From contig MFYJ01000011.1 in NCBI GenBank assembly GCA_001787755.1, forward strand, positions 62,001 through 126,000: a stretch of DNA of 64,000 nt, read 5' to 3'. Positions 18,004 through 26,561 of the stretch are shown piece by piece. Under the pieces are notes generated by a model. It was not told the DNA's origin and ran no database searches. It saw nothing but the letters and a program-made list of their open reading frames with translations. The stretch's first letter is position 1. Every line of letters begins with the position of its first letter. Position numbers and translations under genes: made by a program. This DNA comes from Candidatus Peribacteria bacterium RIFOXYB1_FULL_54_35. GTDB taxonomy: Bacteria; Patescibacteriota; Gracilibacteria; Peribacterales; Peribacteraceae.

Positions 18004-18212
18004 TCATGCACAAAAAAACCGGAGCACCCCATTGCATAAAAGAGTTGCTTCCCCCACAATGCGCGCCCCCTGCTCTACGGATGGAGCCAGGGAATACGCT
18101 TCGCTCTTTTCGGCACCGGTGAAAGGAGAGAGAACATACGGCTACTGCATGGTGCAGGGGCAGCCGCAGGGTGAAGCACATACTTTTTCATCTCAAACGA
18201 GGAAACGGAAGA

Positions 18213-18446
18213 ATGACGACATTCGATGTCCAAGAGGCCTGGGGCGAGCTGCTCGCCGCACTCCACAACCGCGAGTGGCGGATGGTCAAAGAGTTGGCCG
18301 CCGCTCTCCGCACACACGTGAAGGGTGGGGGCACTCTCCCACGGATCTTCGCGGAGGATGTGGAACTCCCGGAAGAGTTTGTCCGGGGCTGCGTGCTCTT
18401 CGACTGCGAGCTGGCACTGCAGCTTGCGGAAGCCAACCTGTCCTAG
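18213..18446 (+). CDS. Hypothetical small protein
   Basis: This 77-residue, mostly helical and acidic protein starts MTTFDVQEAWGELLAAL and ends LALQLAEANLS. I do not recognise a family. The start is supported by a purine-rich stretch (ACGAGGAAACGGAAG) just before the ATG, a weak Shine-Dalgarno, and by the sensible position before a bidirectional terminator. It is transcribed towards the S23-like gene (convergent). Its size and two-helix appearance would fit a small regulatory or adaptor protein, but no function is claimed. Confidence 0.5.
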   Translation: MTTFDVQEAWGELLAALHNREWRMVKELAAALRTHVKGGGTLPRIFAEDVELPEEFVRGCVLFDCELALQLAEANLS

Positions 18447-18516
18447 AGGAGATTCACCAGCCACAGAAGCGAAGCGTCCCCGTATCCCACATGGATACGG
18501 GGCGCTTTGTATGCAA

Positions 18517-18543
18517 GAAAAAGGACGCCCGAGGACGTCCTTT
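18517..18543. terminator. Bidirectional terminator
   Basis: GGACG and CGTCC arms flanked by AAAAA and TTT sit between two convergent genes. A second GC-rich hairpin (CCCCGTATCC/GGATACGGGG, 18479-18502) precedes it on the plus strand. Confidence 0.65.
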
Positions 18544-18555
18544 CATTCATCCAAA

Positions 18556-18981
18556 CTAGTCTTCTTTTTTCTTGCTGCGCACCTTGTACAGAATTGCGCC
18601 GAAGATCTTCTCGAGTTCTCCTGCTTCCTGCACGAGCTTCGCGTGCATCTGCTCCCCCTTCTCATCCAGATCGCCGCTGAGCAGGTGCAGCCAGTGGCCT
18701 GTCTGCCGCGCCTCGCGGCAGCAGTCGGTGATGTGGAAGAGGAAAGCTTCCCTGCTCGGTGCGATGTCCGCCTGCAGGTAGGAAGACCCTATCTCGCCCG
18801 AGGAGCGCGCAAGTCTGCGGCAGTCGCCCATGCTCGCGAGGGTTTTGGGGGTGCGGCGCACGAACGTGCGCACGTTGTAGGCAAACTTGCTGGTGCGCTC
18901 CGCAAGGTTGCGCTGTGCGGTACGGTCGCCCTTCTGCGCTGTGCCGGTGGTGTGGGTAGGAGTGGAGGATGTGGTGATCAT
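18556..18981 (-). CDS. Four-helix-bundle protein of the S23 (23S rRNA intervening-sequence protein) type
   Basis: The 141-residue protein has the S23-family pattern: a first helix (FAYNVRTFVRRTPKTLAS), then the helix CRRLARSSGEIGSSYLQAD, where the family usually has Q-x-R-R-A-A-x-S-I-x-x-N-I-A-E-G, then the SREAFLFHITDCCREARQTGHWL helix and a final long helix ending in KKKED. S23 proteins were first found encoded inside 23S rRNA intervening sequences and form pentamers, but their function is unknown; many bacteria carry them elsewhere. The ATG at 18981 is chosen because a -10 box TACAGT lies exactly six bases upstream (leaderless), and because upstream residues to 19071 look random. The gene is convergent with the 77-residue hypothetical. 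Confidence 0.65.
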   Translation of the reverse strand: MITTSSTPTHTTGTAQKGDRTAQRNLAERTSKFAYNVRTFVRRTPKTLASMGDCRRLARSSGEIGSSYLQADIAPSREAFLFHITDCCREARQTGHWLHLLSGDLDEKGEQMHAKLVQEAGELEKIFGAILYKVRSKKKED

Positions 18982-18987
18982 GCCCTC

Positions 18988-18993
18988 ACTGTA
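18988..18993 (-). promoter_or_regulatory. -10 box of the S23-like gene (leaderless spacing)
   Basis: TACAGT on the minus strand is followed by exactly six bases (GAGGGC) and the ATG at 18981. A weak TTCTTC lies 17 bases upstream at the -35 position. Confidence 0.4.
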
Positions 18994-19194
18994 CGAAGGG
19001 GAAGGGAGAGGAAGAAGACCCTGGAGGAATCCTCTGAAAGTATGCTTTGGTTTTTGTTTATTTGAAGCCAAGAAAATGGTTCCACGTTCGTACAGAACAG
19101 GAGGAAGGAAGATGGGGTAAGGGACAGGGGAAGCCCTAAATAACCAAATGTCTCAAAAAAGCCCCCGTACCCCGTACTACTTTCTCCTTATCCC

Positions 19195-20430
19195 TTACCT
19201 CAGTTCTTTCCTGTTCACCACAATCTGCTGTCCAATGGCGAAGACCGTGCTCACGCCCCAGTAGAGGGAGACGGCTGCCGGGAACTGGAATGCGAAAACA
19301 CCGATCATCACCGGCAGGCCATAGAGCATCATGCGCTGCTGCATTTCCTGCTGCGAGTGTTCCTTCTTCTTCTCCTGGCCGTCCTTCTCACTCTTCCTCT
19401 TGGCGATGGCAAAGCTGAGTTTCATCTGAATGAACTGCAAGATGGCGAGGAGCGGAGGAAAGAGGATTTTGCTCGGCAGCACAAGATCCAGCCCGAGGAA
19501 CATGGTGCCAAATCCCCAGGAGAGGTTGCTGTAGAAGGGGTACACCAGGTGCCGGGAGAGCTCGAGAGTGGAACCGTCCCGTATGACGAAGAAGAGACCG
19601 ATGAGGATGGGAAACTGGATGAGCATGGGAAGGCACGATTGCATAGGATTCACCCCGTGCTCCTTCCAGAGCTTCATAACTTCCTTGTTCATCTGCTCGG
19701 GATTGTCCTTGTACTTCTTCTTGATTTCATCAAGTTTCGGCTGCAATTTTTGCAGCTTCTTCTGCCCCTCCATGGAATGCTGCGTGGGGAAAAAGAGTGC
19801 GAATTTCACGAGGAGAGTGAGCACAATGATGGCAACACCGAGGTTGTGGTCCGGCAGGAAGGAGGCAACGAAGATGAGGAAATTGAGGAATGGTTTTGTA
19901 ATGAACGTGCGGAAGAGCTTTGTAATGGGACCGGACTCGTGAATGGAAAACTGTGCAGTAAATGTTTCCGGCTCCGCATCCTGTGCAAGTGCGACCTTCA
20001 GGCGCATCTCGTACTTCCCGTACTCTGAGAAGAGGGAATACTTCCAGGGTGCAAGATCGATAGTGACGCGCTCGCCCTGCCCTACTTCCGTGAGCGGCTT
20101 GCAGGGCAACACCGTTTCTCCTGTCTTGAGCTCGGTCATCTGTTCACCTTCCCTTGCAAACCATACTTCCACCGGCGGCATAGGGCAGCGGTCAGAGAGG
20201 ACGATGCTTCCATCTGTTTTGTTGACGAGCGTGAGGAGCGGATGGTGGCCGCCCTTCACAGTTGCATCCACCGGACGGAGGACAACCGCTGAACCATTGA
20301 GTTTACTCTCAGGCCCAAACTGTTCAGGAAAGAACGCAGTGAGCACCACACGCGAACCCACGTACACGAGCGCGAAGATCAGGAAGAACTGCGCGAATTT
20401 AAACCGGGCGTTTGTTTTGGAGGGGGGCAT
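19195..20430 (-). CDS. yidC: Membrane protein insertase YidC/Oxa1
   Basis: The 411-residue insertase places proteins in the cytoplasmic membrane, alone or with SecYEG. An N-terminal transmembrane helix (about residues 10-32) is followed by a modest extracytoplasmic domain, then the conserved five-helix core: the LLVKFALFFPTQHSMEGQKK region, a basic cytoplasmic coiled-coil (LQKLQPKLDEIKKKYKDNPE), PMQSCLPMLIQFPILIGLFF, and the C-terminal LPVMIGVFAFQFPAAVSLYW with GQQIVVNRKEL. Between the later helices is a charged, lysine-rich loop (KRKSEKDGQEKKKEHSQ). The start overlaps the 3' end of rnpA by 52 bases, so the two are co-transcribed, the usual rnpA-yidC pairing, though rpmH is not found upstream. 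Confidence 0.95.
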   Translation of the reverse strand: MPPSKTNARFKFAQFFLIFALVYVGSRVVLTAFFPEQFGPESKLNGSAVVLRPVDATVKGGHHPLLTLVNKTDGSIVLSDRCPMPPVEVWFAREGEQMTELKTGETVLPCKPLTEVGQGERVTIDLAPWKYSLFSEYGKYEMRLKVALAQDAEPETFTAQFSIHESGPITKLFRTFITKPFLNFLIFVASFLPDHNLGVAIIVLTLLVKFALFFPTQHSMEGQKKLQKLQPKLDEIKKKYKDNPEQMNKEVMKLWKEHGVNPMQSCLPMLIQFPILIGLFFVIRDGSTLELSRHLVYPFYSNLSWGFGTMFLGLDLVLPSKILFPPLLAILQFIQMKLSFAIAKRKSEKDGQEKKKEHSQQEMQQRMMLYGLPVMIGVFAFQFPAAVSLYWGVSTVFAIGQQIVVNRKELR

Positions 20431-20783
20431 GAATCGAGTATAGAGAGAAAGGCATGAACATCCTGCGCGATGTCATGGAAGTCGCACGTTAGACTAGGGG
20501 AACGGGGAGAAAGTAACAACTGAACAGTCGGAAGTTTGTTGCGCTCGCGCACGATGGTGCGCAGTGCCTCGCGGCACCGGCGCCGCATGCGGTTTCTCTT
20601 CACGGCGGATTTATGCAGCTTGCTCGAAGCGAAGGTGCCGACGAAGATCCCCTGTGCATCACGGGGCAGTGTGCGTGGCGTGCCGGGCAGCCAGCGTATG
20701 AGCATCGTTTTGCCCTTCCACACGGTGCCGTTCCTCATCACGCGGTCACACACCTTGCGGCCGCGCAGGCGCGAAAGCTTCAT
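20379..20783 (-). CDS. rnpA: Ribonuclease P protein component
   Basis: The 134-residue basic protein assists the RNase P RNA in trimming tRNA 5' ends. It begins MKLSRLRGRKVCDRVMRNG and contains the family RNA-binding signature SAVKRNRMRRRCREALR (usual form: A-V-x-R-N-x-x-K-R-x-x-R-E). The C-terminal tail (about 16 residues, PPPKQTPGLNSRSSS) is beyond the usual family end and overlaps the start of yidC by 52 bases. No rpmH (L34) gene is seen upstream, where it usually sits; the next gene is the divergent gatC. Confidence 0.88.
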   Translation of the reverse strand: MKLSRLRGRKVCDRVMRNGTVWKGKTMLIRWLPGTPRTLPRDAQGIFVGTFASSKLHKSAVKRNRMRRRCREALRTIVRERNKLPTVQLLLSPRSPSLTCDFHDIAQDVHAFLSILDSCPPPKQTPGLNSRSSS

Positions 20784-20891
20784 GGGGATTAGTATTCAGG
20801 GATACGGGAGAGAGGGAAAGTGGAAACCCGTTCAATACCGGGCGTTTCCCCCTTACCCCTTCTTCTGAACTTCGGTATCCTCGTAAGCGCT

Positions 20892-21191
20892 ATGGCCAAT
20901 CTCAGCCACGACGACGTCCGGCACATCGCAAAGCTCGCCCGCCTGCATTTGCGCGAGGAAGAGGTGGAAAAATTCTCCAGAGAACTCACCTCTATCCTGC
21001 AGTACGTGGAAAAACTGCAGACAGTGGACACGAAGAGTGTGGAACCCACTGCACAGGTGACAGGTCTTGCCAATGTTTTCCGTAAGGATGAAGTGCAGGA
21101 GAGTGATGCTACCGCAGCAGACCTCCTGAGCTGCAGCCCCCTGCCAATCATTGAGAAGCAGATTCAAACACCTTCCGCCCATGGCTCCTAA
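20892..21191 (+). CDS. gatC: Aspartyl/glutamyl-tRNA(Asn/Gln) amidotransferase subunit C
   Basis: The 99-residue subunit stabilises GatA and GatB in the complex that converts misacylated Asp-tRNA(Asn) or Glu-tRNA(Gln) to the correct amides. It shows the GatC pattern DDVRHIAKLARLHLREEEVEKFSRELTSILQYVEKLQTVDT, with the VEPTAQV segment. The start at MANLSHDDV matches the family; in-frame sequence upstream to 20820 does not. A TATCCT hexamer about ten bases upstream could be a -10 box for a near-leaderless message. The 3' end overlaps gatA by 11 bases, so the two are translationally coupled. gatB is not in the window. Confidence 0.93.
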   Translation: MANLSHDDVRHIAKLARLHLREEEVEKFSRELTSILQYVEKLQTVDTKSVEPTAQVTGLANVFRKDEVQESDATAADLLSCSPLPIIEKQIQTPSAHGS

Positions 21192-22659
21192 CACGCTCAC
21201 CATCGCAGAGGCACACGAACAACTGAAGGGTAAGAAAATCTCTTCAGCGGAGCTCACGCAGGCATGCATAGACCGCATAGAAAAAGTAGATGGTACCCTG
21301 AATGCCACAGTATTCAGAAATTTTGAGCGAGCCCTGGAAGAAGCCAAAAAGATTGATACGAAAGGAGAGTTCACTCACCCGCTCTCCGGTATCCCCTACC
21401 TCACAAAAGATGTGTTCTGTGAGAAAGGTGTTCCCACTACTGGCTGCAGTAACGTGCTGCGCCGGAAGGACTATATCCCCGCATTTGACTCCACAACAAC
21501 AAAGCGGCTCAAGGCGGCTGGCGCCCTGAGTCTCGGCAAGACCAACACAGACGAGTTCACCATGGGGGCAAGCACAGAGACTTCCTGCTATGGCGTTACA
21601 CGCTGCCCCTGGGATACGAAGCGCGTGGCCGGCGGCTCCTCGGGCGGCTCCGCTGCTGCCACTGCAGCAGACGAATGCCTCTTTGCCCTCGGCACAGACA
21701 CGGGCGGTTCCATCCGCCAGCCGGCGAACTTCTGCGGCTGCACGGGGCTTCGCGTTACCTACGGACGCACGAGCCGCTACGGAGTGATGAGCATGGCAAG
21801 TTCGCTCGATACCATCGGGCCGCTCTGCAAGAGCATCGAAGACATTGCCATCGTGCTGGAAACCATTGCCGGCAAAGACCCGCTGGATGCCACCACATCC
21901 GATGTCCCGGTACCGCATTACCGGCAGGCACTCTCCGGAAGTATCAAGGGGATGAAGTTGGGCATGCCAAAGGAGTACTTCATCAAAGGCATGCACAAAG
22001 ACACTGAAGCAGCTGTACGCGATACAACCAAAGTCTTTGAGAGCGCCGGAGCAACAGTGGAGGAAATCTCTCTGCCACACACAGAGTACGCAGTCCCGAC
22101 GTACTACATCATCTGCCCCTCGGAGGTGAGCTCCAACATGGCCCGGTACGACGGCATCCGCTACGGGCATACGACAGGCGATGCGAAGGACCTCATCGAC
22201 TACTACCACAGAGTCCGTACCGAGGGGTTTGGCAATGAAGTGAAACGGAGAATTATGATAGGAACGTACGCCCTCTCTGCCGGCTATTACGACGCCTACT
22301 ACCGGCAGGCCCAGAAAGTGCGCACGCTCATCAAGCGCGATTTCGACGAAGCATTCCGGAAGGTCGATGCCATCATCGCTCCTGTCTCACCTACACCCGC
22401 ATTTACCGTGGGCACGCACGAGAATGACCCTGTCGCAATGTACCTGGAAGATGTCTTCTCCGTGTCGCAAGCCATGGCCGGCATTCCGGCTCTCTCCGTC
22501 CCCTGTGGATTTTCAAAGAGTGTCACCCCAGGCTTCGTTGAGGGGCTCCCCATTGGCCTGCAGATTATGGGGCCACAGTGGCAGGAGGAACGGATACTGA
22601 AAATCGCGTATGCCTATGAACAGGCAGCGGAGTGGCACGAGAGGAAACCGAAGCTGTAG
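21181..22659 (+). CDS. gatA: Aspartyl/glutamyl-tRNA(Asn/Gln) amidotransferase subunit A
   Basis: The 492-residue amidase-signature enzyme releases ammonia from glutamine for tRNA transamidation. The catalytic Ser-cisSer-Lys triad is visible: Lys in IPYLTKDVFCEKGV, the Gly/Ser-rich RVAGGSSGGSAAATAADE, and the nucleophile Ser in GTDTGGSIRQPANFCG. The C-terminal half contains MAGIPALSVPCGF and GLPIGLQIMGPQW, typical of GatA. Length and organisation are normal. It is coupled to gatC by an 11-base overlap. No terminator with a U-run is obvious after the stop. Confidence 0.97.
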   Translation: MAPNTLTIAEAHEQLKGKKISSAELTQACIDRIEKVDGTLNATVFRNFERALEEAKKIDTKGEFTHPLSGIPYLTKDVFCEKGVPTTGCSNVLRRKDYIPAFDSTTTKRLKAAGALSLGKTNTDEFTMGASTETSCYGVTRCPWDTKRVAGGSSGGSAAATAADECLFALGTDTGGSIRQPANFCGCTGLRVTYGRTSRYGVMSMASSLDTIGPLCKSIEDIAIVLETIAGKDPLDATTSDVPVPHYRQALSGSIKGMKLGMPKEYFIKGMHKDTEAAVRDTTKVFESAGATVEEISLPHTEYAVPTYYIICPSEVSSNMARYDGIRYGHTTGDAKDLIDYYHRVRTEGFGNEVKRRIMIGTYALSAGYYDAYYRQAQKVRTLIKRDFDEAFRKVDAIIAPVSPTPAFTVGTHENDPVAMYLEDVFSVSQAMAGIPALSVPCGFSKSVTPGFVEGLPIGLQIMGPQWQEERILKIAYAYEQAAEWHERKPKL

Positions 22660-22700
22660 ATTTTCAGTGAAGAAATACAAAGGAAGAGTCCATCCGGAAC

Positions 22701-22729
22701 TTCACTAATACGCATTTTTGTGGTATAAT
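22701..22729 (+). promoter_or_regulatory. Extended -10 promoter
   Basis: A TTCACT -35, 17-base spacer and perfect extended -10 TGGTATAAT (22721-22729) precede the hypothetical gene at 22745. The predicted start lies about nine bases before its ATG. Confidence 0.7.
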
Positions 22730-22744
22730 TATATATACAGCCAC

Positions 22745-23518
22745 ATGAACCACCGTCGCATTGATCAATGCCACAGCAGACCCTCCGGGCGTGGTGAAAC
22801 GGGGCATACCTGGGAGGTTGACTACCTCTACAGTACTCAGGAGCAGACGGATTTACGTATCCCTGCAACTGCGAGCCAGATACCGGGGAATATCCCGCAG
22901 GATCTCACCTTTCGTGATGCACTGCGGTACTGCATCGAGAAGAGCCCCTACCGGTACACGCCCGAGAATGTCAGCGATCCTCGTGCGCGCAATATGAATG
23001 CGCTGCACTACTTCCTCTGCGAAGAGTTAGAGTGTGAAACCGATGCACTGCGTGTCTACCCTGGAATCTGCACATCTGCAGACAGGCGGGGAGCAGACTT
23101 CATCATCATCTATCACGATCCAATCACCGATTCAGAAATTCATGTGACCGCAGACCTCACAAGAAACAATGTGAAAGTGGAAAACGAGGACTTCTGCGCA
23201 GACATCCTCATTACTCCGTACGGCTGCATCGCCCACCCTGAGTACTACAAGAAATTCGAGAAACAGTACGCGGACGAGGGAGGACGACGCTTCGCGCACT
23301 ACGGAGGCCAAGACGACAACGAGAAGGATGATGAGGTGCGGGCAGAAGGAGCCGCAAAACTCATCGGCAAGATCATTCATGAAAAAATGCGGGCGCGCAT
23401 TCACGCTGAACCGGAACCAAACCAGGTCCACCGCATCGACAGGCACACTCACTCTTTGATTGCGCACCTGTTTGGAGACGATGCTCATTCTCCCGGACAT
23501 GCAGCCGCTGTGCACTGA
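22745..23518 (+). CDS. Hypothetical protein
   Basis: I do not recognise this 257-residue, soluble, acidic protein. It begins MNHRRIDQCHSRPSGRGETG and includes a block around residues 60-140 (FRDALRYCIEKSPYRYTPEN, ADFIIIYHDPITDSEIHVTADL) that looks like a compact alpha/beta domain. It then has a Tyr/Glu-rich segment and a His-rich C-terminus (RIDRHTHSLIAHLFGDDAHS). No signal peptide or membrane helix is seen. The strong promoter immediately upstream supports it as a real gene with an almost leaderless transcript. Its last 34 bases overlap the 3' end of a convergent small gene. Confidence 0.7.
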   Translation: MNHRRIDQCHSRPSGRGETGHTWEVDYLYSTQEQTDLRIPATASQIPGNIPQDLTFRDALRYCIEKSPYRYTPENVSDPRARNMNALHYFLCEELECETDALRVYPGICTSADRRGADFIIIYHDPITDSEIHVTADLTRNNVKVENEDFCADILITPYGCIAHPEYYKKFEKQYADEGGRRFAHYGGQDDNEKDDEVRAEGAAKLIGKIIHEKMRARIHAEPEPNQVHRIDRHTHSLIAHLFGDDAHSPGHAAAVH

Positions 23519-23838
23519 ACGACAGCACTGCGGACATGGGCAAGAAGAGGATTCTTCTCCTCGCGCATTCTCGGATCCACGTACTCCCAAGGATCTTCGT
23601 CTGTACCAAGCTCCGCATCTGCCAGGCACGCCAGCATAGCTTCTTCCACGATCTGCCCGATGGGCACCTGCTGCTGCGCGAGCAGACCTCTCACAGTGTG
23701 TTCCGTAATGCCACAGGCAGAGAGGACATTGCGATCGGCCTCTCCTGTGTGCACCAAGTACTGAAGAGCGCGGGGAACCAGCCTCCGTTCCAAGAGTGCT
23801 TTTGCCGCCTCAAATTGTGGTCCCTCTGCAACTGTCAT
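23485..23838 (-). CDS. Hypothetical protein
   Basis: This 117-residue protein starts MTVAEGPQFEAAKALLERRL and is mostly helical. It contains the segment HTGEADRNVLSACGITEHTV-RGLLAQQQVPIGQIVEEAML, which could form a helix-turn-helix-like bundle, and an acidic stretch DAELGTDEDPWEYVD. No family is recognised. An AT-rich region upstream with TATAAT (23868-23863) could be its -10, leaving a leader of roughly 18 bases; no -35 is convincing. The upstream in-frame extension to 24144 runs antisense through the neighbouring SGNH gene and is not coding. The 3' end overlaps the convergent hypothetical by 34 bases. Confidence 0.55.
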   Translation of the reverse strand: MTVAEGPQFEAAKALLERRLVPRALQYLVHTGEADRNVLSACGITEHTVRGLLAQQQVPIGQIVEEAMLACLADAELGTDEDPWEYVDPRMREEKNPLLAHVRSAVVQCTAAACPGE

Positions 23839-23946
23839 ATCTTTTGTATTTACACACAAAATATTATAACAGTCAAATTTATCAGAAATATTCTGCACAC
23901 ACTTCAAATTGTGAGGGATGCACCTCCGTGTTAGCGTGCAGCAGAC

Positions 23947-25044
23947 GTGCTTCGCCCAAAACGCTTCCTCGGCAACCTCCTCCTCAGCATCGCGGTCACC
24001 GCAATCGCACTGCTCGGTGCCGAATTGGCGTGGCGGCAGATCTTTGAGAATGGGGATGTATCCCGGGAGTTCAATGAGAAGTTGCGGTTTGTGAACCCCC
24101 CGAATGCGGAGTGGGTGATCCGCACGAAGGATTACAAAACACAAATCCGCACGAATTCTCTCGGCTTCCGCGGCCCGGAGATGCCGACGGAGCAGAAGGG
24201 TGACGAACTACGCATACTCTTTCTGGGGGACTCGTTCGTGGAAGCAAAGCAGGTGAAAGAGGAAAAGCGTTTTGCAGAACGAACAGGAGCACTGCTTGCA
24301 GCAAAACTTGGAAAACCTGTGGTGACCCGTGCACTCGCAATAGGAGGATCGAACCCCGCGCTGGAACTCCTGTACTACCGGGAAATCGGAAGAGAGTTTG
24401 ACCCGGACATTGTGGTGCAGGTGCTCTTTCCGGAGAATGATCTGCTCCCCATGGAAGGGCCCTACACCTTCCACACGGAAAGCGGCGGTCTTGTGCTTGA
24501 AGACATCTGGGTGGAACCAGCTCCTCCCTGCCCCTGGAAGTGCGAGATGCTGAAGAGGAGTTCCATCCTCCGTGCTTTCTACCATTCCTCCCGCCGGAAA
24601 GAAACCCGTGAAACGATGGACCCAAAGCAACTCGGGGATTACTACTGGTACACCAACGAGGGGCAGGACGTGCTCGAGAGAGAGAACCGCTGGGAAGTGT
24701 TGCAGGCCCTCGTAGATACTCTCCGCAGAGAAGTGGAAAACGATGGTGGGAAATTCTTTGTGCTTCTCATGCCGAGCGGATTTGAGATGCAACCCGTATG
24801 GCAGGAGGAGTACTTGAGCGAGTCCCCTCTCCCGCGTGAATCCTGGAACACCAGTCAACTTCTCTCTACTGCAGAAGATGTACTGCACCGGAAGAGCATT
24901 CCCGTACTCGACCTCCGCGATGCATTCTTGGGAACCGTTTCGGATGAGGATCCCCTGTACTACAAATCCGATCCGCACTTAAGTCTGCGGGGCCATGAGG
25001 TGGCAGCGCAGGCGATTGCAGAGGCTCTCCTTCGTTTAAGATAA
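23947..25044 (+). CDS. Membrane-anchored SGNH/GDSL-type hydrolase
   Basis: The 365-residue protein starts with GTG and has an N-terminal hydrophobic helix (FLGNLLLSIAVTAIALLGAE) that anchors it outside the membrane. The SGNH hydrolase blocks follow: the nucleophile Ser in ILFLGDSFVEA (near residue 97), the oxyanion-type Gly in ALAIGGSNPALEL, Asn in LFPENDLLP, and the catalytic Asp/His pair in SDPHLSLRGHEVAAQAIAEAL near the C-terminus. Such proteins remove or add acyl groups on surface glycans (AlgX/DltD/OatA-like roles), but the substrate is unknown. It is a single gene with no obvious promoter at the usual spacing, followed by a long palindrome. Confidence 0.8.
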   Translation: MLRPKRFLGNLLLSIAVTAIALLGAELAWRQIFENGDVSREFNEKLRFVNPPNAEWVIRTKDYKTQIRTNSLGFRGPEMPTEQKGDELRILFLGDSFVEAKQVKEEKRFAERTGALLAAKLGKPVVTRALAIGGSNPALELLYYREIGREFDPDIVVQVLFPENDLLPMEGPYTFHTESGGLVLEDIWVEPAPPCPWKCEMLKRSSILRAFYHSSRRKETRETMDPKQLGDYYWYTNEGQDVLERENRWEVLQALVDTLRREVENDGGKFFVLLMPSGFEMQPVWQEEYLSESPLPRESWNTSQLLSTAEDVLHRKSIPVLDLRDAFLGTVSDEDPLYYKSDPHLSLRGHEVAAQAIAEALLRLR

Positions 25045-25090
25045 TCTTAGAAAACTATCTGAAGAAAGCAGAAGCCAACAAACTGAATTG

Positions 25091-25159
25091 AATATGGAAT
25101 GTGGTATGTCGTATGTGGGATTCCCCACATACCATATTCCATATACCACATTCCATATT
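25091..25159. repeat. Long near-perfect palindrome
   Basis: The 17-base arms AATATGGAATGTGGTAT and ATACCACATTCCATATT pair perfectly, with an inner GTGGG/CCCAC stem. A fragment of the MITE-like terminal repeat (TTTTTCAGAGTTCC) follows at about 25168. Confidence 0.75.
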
Positions 25160-25197
25160 GAGATTTGTTTTTCAGAGTTCCTAAGGAATACTAAAAA

Positions 25198-25231
25198 GCG
25201 AGACTCTGTAACCTCCGGTGGAGAGTCTCGC
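25198..25231. other. Ten-base-pair hairpin upstream of relA
   Basis: GCGAGACTCT and AGAGTCTCGC pair perfectly around a 14-base loop. It is followed by AGCCT/AGGCT and an AT-rich stretch with TATAAT (25302-25307) that may drive the synthetase gene at 25386. Confidence 0.5.
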
Positions 25232-25385
25232 GTAGGGATCCGTCGTCGGGCTTGAGCAAAGAAACATGTAAGCCTCCGATGTGGTAGGCTCTGAATATTA
25301 TTATAATATATATTTTATTAAAAATAAGTACCTCCGCAGCAAGAAAATCTGGTTCCAATTTGCATTTTCTCGTAAAAGGCCGAGA

Positions 25386-26561
25386 ATGAATTATCCCACT
25401 CGTATGGCATCAAAGACCACCAGCGGGAAGAAAGACACGCAGGGACTCCAGTACCAGCGCTGGATCAGTTTTCTCACATGTGTACGTGACACTCCCCAGA
25501 ACCAGGACCTGCTCTTGCAGTACTTTCTGGAACAGTTTCTGGGTGCGCCGGAACTGTTCTACGAGTTTCTCTTCACTCTGCAGAAAAAGCTGGAACTCGG
25601 CAGGAAGAAAACTGTGAAGGAACAACTAGCGCGGGAGTACCTGCGGGTACTCTCCCCGCTCTGTGAGCGCTTCGGCATGTTCGAGGAGAAAGAAACTCTC
25701 GACCACCTTTGTTTCCGCATTGCATACCCCACAGCATACCGGGAGGTGGAGCAGGTGCTCTCGAAGTATCAAAAGACTGCCGAACATACCATTCAGAAAA
25801 TTCTGCGCATACTGCGTACCCTGCTGAAGAAGGAGCACTTCACCTGCACAGTGAAAGGGCGCTACAAGAACGTCTACAGCATCTACCAGAAAATGCAGAA
25901 AAAGAGGTATGTAAGCCCTATTGCCCTCAACGACATCTTCGCTTTCCGCATCATCGTGAAAAGCAACGATGCAGAGAAGTGCTTTGAGATCATTAATCTC
26001 CTCCATGACTATTTCCATCCGAGTGTGGACCGGTTTAAAGACTACATCTCTGTGCCCAAGGTCAACGGGTACCAGAGCATCCACACAACCCTGCGCGGTG
26101 TCATACCGGATTTCGATCTCCCCGTAGAAATACAGGTACGCACAGAGATGATGGATGGCTTCGCGGATCGGGGAATAGCCTCCCACTGGATTTACAGCCG
26201 GAACAAAAAAACCAGCCTCCTCACGGAGCCGGAGCGGAAGCTCCTCGATCACTACACATCACTCTCGGAGAGATTACAACAGGAGAGGAACGTGTACTTC
26301 TTCTCATTTGAAGGTGACATCAATAAGCTCCCCGAAGGATCCAGCGTGCTCGACTTCGCGTACCGGATCCATACGGAAATCGGTAACCATGCAGAGGCTG
26401 CCCTGGTGAACGGGGAAGAGCAACCCGTACACTACCGTATCAACGAGGGAGACCGTATCCGCATACTGACAGCAGAGAGTCTTCAGGTCAGTGGACAGAG
26501 GCTCTCCTGCGTTCATACTTCTCTTGCCCGCCGAAAGATCCATGAATACGCAGAACCCTGA
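25386..26561 (+). CDS. RelA/SpoT-family (p)ppGpp synthetase lacking the hydrolase domain
   Basis: The 391-residue protein should make (p)ppGpp. The synthetase motifs are complete: GRYKNVYSIYQKMQ, LNDIFAFRIIV (catalytic Asp), the DYISVPKVNGYQSIHTTLRG loop, and VEIQVRTEMMDGFADRGIASHW. A TGS domain follows (YFFSFEGDINKLPEGSSVLD to GDRIRIL). The N-terminal 60-70 residues carry no HD-x-x-H hydrolase motif, and there is no C-terminal ACT domain, so it is shorter than bifunctional Rel (about 700 residues). The start is placed at MNYPTRMASK; ATG at 25404 is an alternative. It overlaps the PAS-GAF gene by 20 bases, suggesting coupled translation. Confidence 0.9.
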   Translation: MNYPTRMASKTTSGKKDTQGLQYQRWISFLTCVRDTPQNQDLLLQYFLEQFLGAPELFYEFLFTLQKKLELGRKKTVKEQLAREYLRVLSPLCERFGMFEEKETLDHLCFRIAYPTAYREVEQVLSKYQKTAEHTIQKILRILRTLLKKEHFTCTVKGRYKNVYSIYQKMQKKRYVSPIALNDIFAFRIIVKSNDAEKCFEIINLLHDYFHPSVDRFKDYISVPKVNGYQSIHTTLRGVIPDFDLPVEIQVRTEMMDGFADRGIASHWIYSRNKKTSLLTEPERKLLDHYTSLSERLQQERNVYFFSFEGDINKLPEGSSVLDFAYRIHTEIGNHAEAALVNGEEQPVHYRINEGDRIRILTAESLQVSGQRLSCVHTSLARRKIHEYAEP

